A DNA stretch of 48,376 nucleotides, taken from a virus. The stretch is taken from IMG/VR virus record IMGVR_UViG_3300028734_000030, positions 1 to 48,376 of that record; one strand, given 5' to 3'. Position 1 is the stretch's first letter, and every line of letters starts with the position of its first letter. The translations under genes and the position numbers were made by a program. Positions 39,176-47,640 of this stretch are shown here, one piece after another. The notes under the pieces are model-generated. The model did no database searches. It had not been told where the DNA came from and was given only the letters and a program-made list of their open reading frames with translations.

Positions 39176-40459
39176 ATGGCTATGACCAATGTACCCTATG
39201 GGTCGGATCAAGCAATCCGTATCCAGAGCGCAGGCTTATTTGCAGCCTGTATGCAACGCAACACCATTTTAAACCGGCTCACCGGCCCAATGCCGATGCA
39301 GTCAGACGCAGAAAGCGCGATTCGCGTTCAATCGAGCAATAAATACCCGATTGTCCTCTGCAAAGATTTGAGCAAAACCGCAGGTGACGAGATCACTTTC
39401 GATTTGATTAACCCGTTAGGCGGCAAGCCTATTATGGGCGGTCAAAATGCTGAAGGCTTGGGCGAAGCGTTAAGTTTCTCACAAGACAAACTACGTATTA
39501 ACCAAACCCGCAAACCCGTATCCGCTGGCGATGCAATGACGCAACAGCGTACCCGATGGCAGTTACGGTCATTGGCACGGGCGGCGGCAGAGGAATACAT
39601 GAATCGTTTGATGGACCAGATTAGTTTAGTTCATTTGGCAGGCGCAAGAGGCTTTCACAACAATATTGAATGGGCAGTACCGCTGCAATCCGATGTGGAT
39701 TTTTCCAGCATCATGATTAATTCCGTCAAAGCCCCTACGAAAAACCGACACTTTATGTCCACGGGTTCAGGCATTGAACCGATTGCCGCAAGTGGCAATG
39801 ATATTACCATTGCTACAACCGATGTTCTTAACATTGATGTGGTTGATGGTATCAGAACCGTGATGGATTCCATGGCGATGCCGCCGCCCCCCGTTATTTT
39901 CGAGGGCGACAAGATGGCAAGTGATTCGCCATTAAGAGTTCTGTTGGTATCCAGCGAAAACTACACCTCGTTCCTGCAATCAACCAACTTCCGAACGTTG
40001 CAAGCGCAAGCCATGGCGCGGTCACAAACCGCAGGTGGAAACCCGCTATTCATGGGCGACGCAGGTATATGGAATGGTATCTTGATTGTCAAAATGCCTA
40101 AACCGATTCGCTTCTATGCAAACGACCCGATTCGATGGTGTGAGTCTTACTTGACAGAAACCGAAACAACGACAGATTGCGTACCCGCTTCTTTTGGTAC
40201 TACTCATGCCGTTGACCGTTCAATTTTGTTGGGTGGTCAAGCGTTGGCAACAGCCCTTGGCATGAACAACAAGACCGGCAATCCGTTCTTCTGGTCAGAA
40301 AAAGAACTGGATCACGGCGACAAGCTGGAAATTTTAATCGGAATGATGAACGGCTCCAGCAAGATCAGATTCGATCAGGATTATGGGTCGGCAGGTCATC
40401 AGTTTACAGACCAGGGTGTGATTGCCATAGACAGTAGTGTAAAGATTGCTGGCATATAG
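39176..40459 (+). CDS. Major capsid protein (DUF4043 / N4-gp56 type)
   Basis: 427 residues. MTNVPYGSDQAIRIQSAGLFAACMQ, LSKTAGDEITFDLINPLGGKPIMGGQNAEGLGE (in pieces), LRINQTRKPVSAGDAMTQQRTRW and LARAAAEEYMNRLMDQI match the DUF4043/N4-gp56 coat family, an HK97-fold protein. It should form the icosahedral shell around the scaffold encoded upstream. The strong leader (GGAAAC site) agrees with high expression. Confidence 0.85.
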   Translation: MAMTNVPYGSDQAIRIQSAGLFAACMQRNTILNRLTGPMPMQSDAESAIRVQSSNKYPIVLCKDLSKTAGDEITFDLINPLGGKPIMGGQNAEGLGEALSFSQDKLRINQTRKPVSAGDAMTQQRTRWQLRSLARAAAEEYMNRLMDQISLVHLAGARGFHNNIEWAVPLQSDVDFSSIMINSVKAPTKNRHFMSTGSGIEPIAASGNDITIATTDVLNIDVVDGIRTVMDSMAMPPPPVIFEGDKMASDSPLRVLLVSSENYTSFLQSTNFRTLQAQAMARSQTAGGNPLFMGDAGIWNGILIVKMPKPIRFYANDPIRWCESYLTETETTTDCVPASFGTTHAVDRSILLGGQALATALGMNNKTGNPFFWSEKELDHGDKLEILIGMMNGSSKIRFDQDYGSAGHQFTDQGVIAIDSSVKIAGI

Positions 40460-40513
40460 GCTTTTCTAAAGTTTTTATACCGCAACAACCATTAAAAATT
40501 TTAGGAGATTCCA

Positions 40514-40996
40514 ATGACTGCCGTCGTTACCCGCAAGAATATAAACAACAACGTCCCGTTTACCGCTGCCTATGGCAACGAGACTAGACTAACCTTTAAC
40601 CTGACACTGGCTACAGGCGGGATTTGGCTGGATTCAGACCATACCGATGCTATTCAGATCGCAGATACGCTGGTTCTGGGTAAGATACCGGCTGGCTTTG
40701 AGATCCACGATTGCCTAGTAACCATATCGGATGCCTTTACCGGCAGTTCAACCTGTTCGATTGGCTACAAATATTGTGATGGCGTGGATGCGACACCGGC
40801 TGAAGATGCCGCGTATTTTGTCCCGGCCACACAAGCCTTATCTTCAACGGCTATTTTGCGTAAAACGGGCATTAAAGCCCCTGCCAAACTGCCTAAAGAT
40901 GCCTACCTTACCCTGTTATGGGCAGGTGCGGCAGCGGATGCGGTCGGTGTTCTGGACATTGATGTGATTGGCAGGTGGACAGGTTTACCAGCTTAA
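40514..40996 (+). CDS. Probable head decoration or stabilising protein
   Basis: 160 residues, beta-rich, with an N-terminal MTAVVTRKNINNNVPF and Gly/Asp-rich loops (CDGVDATPAEDAAYFVPATQ). It follows the coat gene with its own AGGAG site and is followed by a terminator, the usual arrangement for an abundant head accessory protein. No family recognised. Confidence 0.6.
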   Translation: MTAVVTRKNINNNVPFTAAYGNETRLTFNLTLATGGIWLDSDHTDAIQIADTLVLGKIPAGFEIHDCLVTISDAFTGSSTCSIGYKYCDGVDATPAEDAAYFVPATQALSSTAILRKTGIKAPAKLPKDAYLTLLWAGAAADAVGVLDIDVIGRWTGLPA

Positions 40997-41014
40997 TCAA
41001 TAAGTTACAAACTA

Positions 41015-41054
41015 ATCACGGGTAATTTCCTATTTTATTGCCCGTGATATTTTT
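41015..41054 (+). terminator. Rho-independent terminator after the coat/decoration genes
   Basis: ATCACGGG (41015-41022) pairs with CCCGTGAT (41041-41048), extendable inward with a wobble pair, then ATTTTT. It could lower expression of genes downstream of the abundant capsid products. Confidence 0.75.
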
Positions 41055-41066
41055 AAGAGGTAAATC

Positions 41067-41447
41067 ATGATCGCTGTACGTTATATTGGCGCGAGACAAT
41101 TTTATTGCGAAGGTGCCTACGGTAGCAAAATCAATTTCACCAAAGGCGAAACCGTCCTGGTGCCTGACGACCTTGCGGAAAAACTGTTAAGGCACAAAGA
41201 CGTTTACGAACTCAGTGCAGACACGGTAGACGTACAACCCGCTATCATACCCACACCTAACCCTAACCAGGAACCAGATGAAAATGTGCAGGCTGCGCGT
41301 GATATGGTGGAGAACATGGACACACCGGAAGCCTTAGTTGAATACGCAGCGACTAATTTTGCAGGACATAAAATAGACAAGCGTATGTCAATCCCCAATA
41401 TGAAAACCCAAGTCACCCGGTTGATTGATCTGTACGGAGTCACCTAA
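41067..41447 (+). CDS. Small head-associated protein
   Basis: 126 residues. N-terminal beta segment (MIAVRYIGARQFYCEGAYGSKINFTKGETVLVP in pieces), a Pro/Asn linker (IPTPNPNQEPDEN) and a helical C-terminal part (LVEYAATNFAGHKIDKRM). Such proteins commonly stand between coat and connector genes. 2 bp before the adaptor gene. Exact role unknown. Confidence 0.6.
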   Translation: MIAVRYIGARQFYCEGAYGSKINFTKGETVLVPDDLAEKLLRHKDVYELSADTVDVQPAIIPTPNPNQEPDENVQAARDMVENMDTPEALVEYAATNFAGHKIDKRMSIPNMKTQVTRLIDLYGVT

Positions 41448-41449
41448 AA

Positions 41450-42112
41450 ATGACCGTAGCCGAACTGGAACGCCTTTTTAGAAACCAGTTTGGTGACAGT
41501 GTGCCAGACTATCTAATCTCACAAACCTTATTTATCGACTATCTAAACGAGGCCGAAGAAGAAGCCGCGTTCAGAAAAAACCTGCTATTCGACAAGACCA
41601 GCGCATTTTGTACGATTTCCGTATCACTTACTAACAGTATTTATTCACTAGACTCAAAAATATATGCCGTGTGCTATGCAGATATTGTCATCACTGATAC
41701 CAACTGGGAACGGTTACACCCTACAGACCGCATAGAGATGGACCGGATTAATCGCTATTGGCGCATTGAACACGGGACTCCACGCTGGTTTATTCAATAC
41801 GATAACACTCTCGAATTAATACCCAAACCTGAAAAACCCTATACGCTCAAGCTGGAAGTCTACCGCTTGCCATTGGACGCTATGTCTAGTGCAGGTGACG
41901 AACCGGAAATACAGCGCAACCACCACCGCAGTCTGGTGGAATGGACGCTCTACCGTGCGTTTAGTCAGCCTGATCTGGATATTCAGGATATGGGCAGGGC
42001 AAACGATCACTTGAAAAAATTTACGGCGATCTTTGGCAATCGACCAAGCGCCGATAACCAACGCAGCAATTATGCCAATAGGCCGCACCGAAACAAAGTG
42101 TGTCTGATTTAA
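41450..42112 (+). CDS. Head-to-tail adaptor protein
   Basis: 220 residues. It starts with the helical adaptor pattern (ELERLFRNQFGD....LISQTLFIDYLNEAEEEAAFRKNLL), a beta middle and LVEWTLYRAFSQPD near the end, as in phage adaptor (gp6/gp4-like) proteins. It would dock under the portal and bind the stopper or tail. Confidence 0.75.
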   Translation: MTVAELERLFRNQFGDSVPDYLISQTLFIDYLNEAEEEAAFRKNLLFDKTSAFCTISVSLTNSIYSLDSKIYAVCYADIVITDTNWERLHPTDRIEMDRINRYWRIEHGTPRWFIQYDNTLELIPKPEKPYTLKLEVYRLPLDAMSSAGDEPEIQRNHHRSLVEWTLYRAFSQPDLDIQDMGRANDHLKKFTAIFGNRPSADNQRSNYANRPHRNKVCLI

Positions 42113-42124
42113 GGAACCGCTATT

Positions 42125-43069
42125 ATGCCAGCCATTGAACTATCAAAAAATGTCCAAACAACCGGGATTAACGAAACCGAATTTAAAGCGACTGGCAATC
42201 CGCTAACGGGCGCTCAATTTGTTGAAATGGCGGCAGGTGTAGGCGGTTCATCAGATACAACCGAAGCTACACAGCTATCTGTCAAAACCGCCGTTGAAGC
42301 CCTGCAAACAGAAATAGGTGCAGTCACCGAAACCGCACCAGCAACCGATATTGCTTCAAGTGGTTTAAATGGAAGGCTACAACGTGTATCGCAACGGCTA
42401 ACGTCATTAATTGCGTTATTACCTACTTCACTCGGTACTAAAACAGCGGCCAATTCGTTACCCGTTACGCTATCAAATGATGGCGTATTTGCTGTAGCGA
42501 CAGGAACTTCAGCCGATGCGTTAGCGACCGATTCCAGTAGTGCGTGGTCTACTATTGCGCTATTGAAGGGTATTTTACAAAAGCTTATTACACCAACACC
42601 GACCGGACATGGTGGTACTGTAACCATCACGCGACCTGCGACAACCCCAACTTATTCAGCCGGTCAACTTATTGGGGATGTGGGCGGATCAGCCATCTTT
42701 ACCTTTGCAAATATGGGCAAATTCGGTGGCGAGGTAATGATAACGTCTATCGAACTTGAAATAGATGTAGCCGCTGTAAATAGTGGTATGACCGGCTTTA
42801 ATATCCGGCTTTATAACGCCTCTCCAACCGCAGCAGCAGACGCAGCTACTTGGGATATTGTCTCAGGTGATCGTGGTAAATATTTGGGGAAAGTGGCATT
42901 AGGAACCCCGATAGATGAAGGTTCAACGCTTTTTATTGATAATGACGGAATCAATAAACAAATCACGCTTGCCTCAACCAGTCTCTTTGTAGAAATGCAA
43001 ACCGCAGGTTCTTATGCGGCTACTGCAAGCGCAGTCTATCGCTTAACGATTCATACCACCGAGATTTAA
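42125..43069 (+). CDS. Virion structural protein
   Basis: 314 residues. The segment GLNGRLQRVSQRLTSLIALLPTSLG is frequent in phage structural proteins. The C-terminal half is beta-rich (GEVMITSIELEIDVAAVNSGMT in pieces). It lies between the adaptor and the carbohydrate-binding-like gene. A tail or head-tail role is inferred; the exact protein is unknown. Confidence 0.65.
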   Translation: MPAIELSKNVQTTGINETEFKATGNPLTGAQFVEMAAGVGGSSDTTEATQLSVKTAVEALQTEIGAVTETAPATDIASSGLNGRLQRVSQRLTSLIALLPTSLGTKTAANSLPVTLSNDGVFAVATGTSADALATDSSSAWSTIALLKGILQKLITPTPTGHGGTVTITRPATTPTYSAGQLIGDVGGSAIFTFANMGKFGGEVMITSIELEIDVAAVNSGMTGFNIRLYNASPTAAADAATWDIVSGDRGKYLGKVALGTPIDEGSTLFIDNDGINKQITLASTSLFVEMQTAGSYAATASAVYRLTIHTTEI

Positions 43070-43073
43070 AAGC

Positions 43074-44504
43074 ATGTTTCTTACAGCAGCTATCAAAACA
43101 ATTTTGTTTGGTGCAAACAAGAAACCATCGCTTGGCCTTGATTTCAGTAAAACGCCACAGATTGACCCGCGATTAACCTGGGCACGTAACATAACGTCAT
43201 CTGTTGTTAGCTTTGAAGGACTTATAAAAACTGCTAAAGCCAATGAAGCTAGGTTTGCTAATGCGAGAAGGGTTGAGAATTTAATACCTAAACCAGAAGT
43301 ATTAACGGTAGCAGGGGGTTGGACATTATCCAGTTGCACAAATCCTGGGACGCCTACCGCTGTAGCTCCTGATGGGACAACAACAGCGTGGGTTATAACG
43401 GCTACTGGTAGTGCAACTATTTATTTATATGCAACACAACCCACTGGAAATACAGCAACATCAAGCTGGTGGATTAGAAGAGTTACAGGGACAGGAAATA
43501 TAACATTTTTGACAGTAGGTGGAGCAGCAGGGTCAGCTTTAAGTGGGGTTTCATCAACATGGAAACGCTTTAGTTATACTGGTACGCAATCAAATACCAA
43601 AGCCTATATAGGTGTTCGAATCGAAACTACTGGGGATGTTATAGAAGTTTGGCATCCACTATTGGAAGATGTAACAGGTCAAGCCAATCAAAACCCAAGT
43701 GAATATGTATCAGCAAACGTTTTAGCAGCCCCATATCATGGTGCAGGAGTTGATGGTGTTAAATATTTCCCCACTACCAACGGCAACACAGTTGCATCTA
43801 GTGTGGTCACTGAAGCTGTTGGCACCCCGTTAGCAGGGCCAATTACTTTGCTGGCTGAGGAAGCCAGGACTAATTTACTGCTTAACTCAGCAACACCCGC
43901 AACTCAAAATATAACAACGACTGCACAAGCCTATACAATTTCAATGTCTGGAACAGGCACTTGTACACTTACAGGTACAGCGACAGGAACGCTAACGGGA
44001 ACAGGCGCAGGGAATAGGGTTTCATTAACAGTAACGGCTACGGCAGGGACACTAACACTTACTTTTGCGGGAACTAATACAAATGGGCAGGCTGAGGCAG
44101 GAACAGCCATGTCCAGTTATATTTCAACAGCAGGAACAGCTATAGCCCGTCCAGCCGATGTAGCCAGTTTCACAGGTGCAGCATTAAGCTGGTATAACGC
44201 AGAGCAAGGGACTTTTGTCGTTAAAGCATCTGGTACGGCATTTAGGACACCTAGTGCATTTGGTACGTTTAATCTAACATTACCCACAGCAGGAACCTAT
44301 GTTGTTACTTATAACAATACCGTGAAAAATGGTAGCACTTATTTATACACGCTAGCAGGAGGTGCAACATCTGTTGAATATACAGGCATAACGAATCCGA
44401 TAACCACAGTGACACTATTGAATGGTGGATTGGCTAACGTGTCTACTTTTACGTACTACCCAAAAGCACTTAAAGCTTCAAAGATAGTGGCATTATTAAC
44501 ATAA
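43074..44504 (+). CDS. Beta-rich virion protein, possible receptor-binding/head fibre
   Basis: 476 residues, Thr/Gly/Ala-rich. WTLSSCTNPGTPTAVAPDG, then WWIRRVTGTGNITF and the EEARTNLLLNSATPA signature recall carbohydrate-binding modules seen in phage fibres. Low-complexity TGT/TAT runs around 290-330. Host-surface binding is likely but not shown. Confidence 0.6.
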   Translation: MFLTAAIKTILFGANKKPSLGLDFSKTPQIDPRLTWARNITSSVVSFEGLIKTAKANEARFANARRVENLIPKPEVLTVAGGWTLSSCTNPGTPTAVAPDGTTTAWVITATGSATIYLYATQPTGNTATSSWWIRRVTGTGNITFLTVGGAAGSALSGVSSTWKRFSYTGTQSNTKAYIGVRIETTGDVIEVWHPLLEDVTGQANQNPSEYVSANVLAAPYHGAGVDGVKYFPTTNGNTVASSVVTEAVGTPLAGPITLLAEEARTNLLLNSATPATQNITTTAQAYTISMSGTGTCTLTGTATGTLTGTGAGNRVSLTVTATAGTLTLTFAGTNTNGQAEAGTAMSSYISTAGTAIARPADVASFTGAALSWYNAEQGTFVVKASGTAFRTPSAFGTFNLTLPTAGTYVVTYNNTVKNGSTYLYTLAGGATSVEYTGITNPITTVTLLNGGLANVSTFTYYPKALKASKIVALLT

Positions 44505-44564
44505 TGTTTGTGTTACCTGATTCAAAAGCCTAGAATCTAACAATCAAAATCATGGGATAAGACC

Positions 44565-45665
44565 GTGATCATAAATTCCTTCTTGGGAACCTACAACAAA
44601 GAAAACCCACGTTCAATACCGGACAACGCCTTAGCGTCGGCCATTGACGTTGACTTGAGCGATGCAGGGGTTCTTACACAGCGTCCTGGGTATGCACTCA
44701 CCAAAGCTATTTCCAACATCACCAGCGCCTACACGACCTTTGAAGGCGAAAGCTACCTCGTAGCGGGTGGTTATCTTTATCGTGTCCTCAGTGATTTAAA
44801 TTTGGCTAATTTAGGCGCTTGTACTGCTACGGCCTTTGCAGACGATAGGAATGTTCTCTATACCAACGACGGTTTTCGTATTATCGGCAATGAAATAAGA
44901 AACCTTAGCTTTACCTTCCCACGCTTCCCTCCCGTTTTAACCGCGACAACTGGCAGCTTACCGGCTGGCTGGTATTCAGCAACCTATACCTTTGTCTCGC
45001 CTACCGGCCTTGAAAGCGGTAGCGCCCCTGTTGAAAGCCTTGAATTAATGAATCCTGGCGGTATTGCCATCACTACCGATTCGCCCTCGGTAGGCTATAC
45101 CGTCAGAACTTATTTAACCGAAGCAGGCGGCTCGGTTTATTACGACGCTTCAGGGATGCCGTTAGATGATGTGCAGGTTTTGAGTGAACCATTCCCAGAT
45201 AGTGTTGAACAACTGGCCTATTATGACTCATCGCTCTATGTCGGAAAACCACTAGACGACAAACGGAGCATTGTCTGGTGGTCTAAACCTTATCATCCCC
45301 ACCTCTACGCACGGGATAGCGATTATTTCATCGTGCAAGGCCAATTACGGGCTTTGATGCCCACGTTACAAGGCTTGGTGGTGGCGACCAGTTCCGCTAT
45401 TTATGTGTGGTCAGAGGGGGCTTTAACGCCTTTGACAAGCTATGGAACATCGCAAGGACGGCCAATAGCGCGACTTCCTGATGGCAGCGTTCGCATATTC
45501 TCATCACGAGGCATTTGCGCGTTCCCGCCATTTGAGAATCTCACGGAGCGAAAAGTATCATTCCCGGCTGGAAATAATGTCAGCACGGCCATTGTTGAGT
45601 CGGACGGAATACAGCGCATGGTTACACTCTCGGACTCACAAGGGCCGGTTTGGAATGCTAAATAG
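44565..45665 (+). CDS. Probable head-completion or tail hub beta-propeller-like protein
   Basis: 366 residues from a GTG at 44565 (GGGATAAG upstream). It opens with SFLGTYNKENPRSIPDNALASAIDVDLSDAGVLTQRPG (in pieces), common in podophage tail-tube or stopper proteins, then repeated beta strands (ASAIYVWSEGALTPL). It is the last structural gene before the Rep_3 replicon. Role inferred from pattern and place. Confidence 0.6.
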   Translation: MIINSFLGTYNKENPRSIPDNALASAIDVDLSDAGVLTQRPGYALTKAISNITSAYTTFEGESYLVAGGYLYRVLSDLNLANLGACTATAFADDRNVLYTNDGFRIIGNEIRNLSFTFPRFPPVLTATTGSLPAGWYSATYTFVSPTGLESGSAPVESLELMNPGGIAITTDSPSVGYTVRTYLTEAGGSVYYDASGMPLDDVQVLSEPFPDSVEQLAYYDSSLYVGKPLDDKRSIVWWSKPYHPHLYARDSDYFIVQGQLRALMPTLQGLVVATSSAIYVWSEGALTPLTSYGTSQGRPIARLPDGSVRIFSSRGICAFPPFENLTERKVSFPAGNNVSTAIVESDGIQRMVTLSDSQGPVWNAK

Positions 45666-45704
45666 TGATTTTGAAGCGATAGCGAAACCGCCATTTTTCT
45701 TTTT

Positions 45705-45769
45705 AATCTTGTTTTATTCTTGTTTTAAGCGTGTTGGAGGCCGCGTAGTTCAATGCTTACAGAGGACAT
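45705..45769 (+). repeat. Replicon leader, copy B
   Basis: Counterpart of 30350-30414. Identical over 23 bp from 45720 and over GCTTACAGAGGACAT (45755-45769), then the rep iterons begin. It contains no gene. Its occurrence before two different iteron sets suggests a functional part of the origin or a recombination anchor. Confidence 0.75.
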
Positions 45770-45850
45770 CTAGGAGAAAATGCAGGTTGCTGGGAGAAAA
45801 TGCAGGTTGCTGGGAGAAAATGACTAAACTGCTAGGAGAAAATGCAGGTT
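45769..45850 (+). repeat. Iteron array B, in front of rep
   Basis: Four direct repeats of 20-22 bp: TCTAGGAGAAAATGCAGGTT (45769-45788), GCTGGGAGAAAATGCAGGTT (45789-45808), a variant beginning GCTGGGAGAAAATGA (45809-45830) and GCTAGGAGAAAATGCAGGTT (45831-45850). They lie about 70 bp before the Rep_3 gene, the standard position for initiator-binding iterons. AT-rich DNA follows (45851-45917). Confidence 0.85.
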
Positions 45851-45917
45851 AAAAAGAATTTATAAATGTAAAAATACCAGTTAATAGCTATACTATTAAT
45901 TTTTATTGGATTTTTAT

Positions 45918-46700
45918 ATGACAAGTAAATTAATCGTAGCAAAAGACAACAAATTAACTCAAGTGGCGAGTTATGATTTGTCGGTTATCGAGCAACGGCT
46001 TATTTTGCTATGTCTTGCAAAATGGGATTCAAGGATAAGAGCTCCAGTTGATTATGGTGTTACCGTAACAGTAGATGACTTTTATACCGAGCTTGGTATT
46101 GAAAGAGATAATGCCTATAGAGACTTGGTTAAAGCGGCTATCAAGTTATATAACAGGAATATTCATATTGGAAATGAAATAGATGGCTCTAATGCAAGAT
46201 GGATTTATAAAGAAGAACACAAAAAAATTAAAGGGGAAGTTACCTTATATTTTTCACCTGAAATAATCCCCTACATTTCAGAATTAAAGAAAAAGTTTAC
46301 TAAGTATAAATTAAAGGACGTTTCCAGATTCAAAAGCTCTTATAGTTTTAGATTTTATGAATTACTAGCTAGTTGGAGCGATAGAAGTGAATTAATTGTA
46401 GATGTTGACTGGATAAGAAAATCATTGCAACTAGGCGAAAAATATAAAACAACCAGCGATTTAAAGAAATTTGTTGTTTTGCCGACAGTAAAGGACATAA
46501 ATGATTTTAGTAATCTGAAAGTAGATATAAAACAGATAAAACGTGGTAAAGAGATTGTTAAATTCATATTCAAATATGAGCCTAAGAAGATAGAACAACC
46601 TAAGATAACCAAGGCTTACATAGAAAAATATGCGAGACCAGGAGAAAGTTACGATCAAGCTCGTGACAGGCTAAGGAAGCAGCAGGAAGCAATTAAATAA
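45918..46700 (+). CDS. Plasmid replication initiator, Rep_3 family
   Basis: 260 residues from the ATG at 45918; a TTG 12 bp earlier is possible. NKLTQVASYDLSVIEQRLILLCLA opens the first winged-helix domain (to about 125), and SRFKSSYSFRFYELLASW begins the second (about 126-225), as in RepE/Pi/Rep_3 initiators. A basic tail follows. It binds the iterons just upstream and recruits host DnaA/DnaB. It is embedded in a structural operon, which is unusual, and shows AT-rich, Lys-rich codon use unlike its neighbours. No parA/parB is seen. Confidence 0.88.
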   Translation: MTSKLIVAKDNKLTQVASYDLSVIEQRLILLCLAKWDSRIRAPVDYGVTVTVDDFYTELGIERDNAYRDLVKAAIKLYNRNIHIGNEIDGSNARWIYKEEHKKIKGEVTLYFSPEIIPYISELKKKFTKYKLKDVSRFKSSYSFRFYELLASWSDRSELIVDVDWIRKSLQLGEKYKTTSDLKKFVVLPTVKDINDFSNLKVDIKQIKRGKEIVKFIFKYEPKKIEQPKITKAYIEKYARPGESYDQARDRLRKQQEAIK

Positions 46701-46748
46701 CAGATTTTTTTCGAGTCGTGAGACTCCTTATCCCTAGAGGAAACAATC

Positions 46749-47219
46749 ATGTCAATAGCAAACATTAATCTCAGTACAGGTGCAAAAACCATGTTGTTAA
46801 GCACAGGCTCGCTCAATAGTATTTTCTCAACTGGGTGCATCTACTGTTATTCGGGTTCGCGGCCAGCCGATCCGGATTCAGCTGTGTCAGGTTCTCTACT
46901 TGGTACGATCTCAAAAGATGCTGGAGTCTTTACGCCGGGAAATGTACTTAACGGTCTGACATTCACGACTCCCGCTGTTCTTGGTGTGCTGTCAAAGTCA
47001 TCAGATAACTGGAAATTAAAAGGCTCGGCGGTAGGTCAAATCGGCTGGGCGCGTTTCGTAGGCAATGCCACCGATGCCGGGGGCGCTTCAACCTCCCTGC
47101 CCCGCATGGACTTTGATGTTGGCACCACATCAGGCGTGTTACAGCTCACCAGCACGGCGACAACGGTAGGCAGTTTAACAACTGTTGATACCTTCACAAT
47201 CGCCCTAGCCACCCAATAA
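46749..47219 (+). CDS. Virion structural protein, small beta-rich
   Basis: 156 residues, Ser/Thr/Gly/Ala-rich (SPRMDFDVGTT-like strands, AKTMLLSTGSLNSIF). No family recognised. Leader similar to that of the coat gene with a GGAAAC site. Probably a head or tail component. Confidence 0.5.
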   Translation: MSIANINLSTGAKTMLLSTGSLNSIFSTGCIYCYSGSRPADPDSAVSGSLLGTISKDAGVFTPGNVLNGLTFTTPAVLGVLSKSSDNWKLKGSAVGQIGWARFVGNATDAGGASTSLPRMDFDVGTTSGVLQLTSTATTVGSLTTVDTFTIALATQ

Positions 47220-47229
47220 GGAGAACGAC

Positions 47230-47631
47230 ATGGCTGGAATATTACCCAACGAAGGCGAAACCTTAGTCGCCAATCTCCTGCTTAAAAATGCCGACGCAGA
47301 TCGCGGAACCGACTTAAGCCTGGGCTTGTTTACGAATACCACGGCACCGGAAACTATCACAGCTGCAACACTAACAGAACCTACAGGCGGCTCTTATGCC
47401 CGTAAAACCTTAACAGATGGCTCGTGGACAGTAACAGGAGACACCGGAACTTATGCCGCGCAGACATTTACCGCCACAGGTTCAGCTTATACCGGTTCAA
47501 TCTACGGTTATTTCATTGTCACCAAAGGCTCCACGCCGCGCATAGTAGCCATTGAAGTAGACAACGCTGGGCCTTATATCATGGCGCAGAATGACACGTA
47601 CACGATAACGCCTACCGTGACAGTCGCTTAA
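47230..47631 (+). CDS. Virion structural protein
   Basis: 133 residues. MAGILPNEGETLVANLLLKN, then TDLSLGLFTNTTAP and YGYFIVT, a beta pattern common in small phage tail or fibre-associated proteins. GGAG site before the ATG. 10 bp after the previous gene. Function unknown. Confidence 0.55.
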   Translation: MAGILPNEGETLVANLLLKNADADRGTDLSLGLFTNTTAPETITAATLTEPTGGSYARKTLTDGSWTVTGDTGTYAAQTFTATGSAYTGSIYGYFIVTKGSTPRIVAIEVDNAGPYIMAQNDTYTITPTVTVA

Positions 47632-47640
47632 GGAACGGCC

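Noticed and set aside
45481-45852. 123-residue plus-strand frame across the rep iterons
   Set aside because: Its C terminus is just translated iteron repeats, and the N terminus overlaps a structural gene in another frame.
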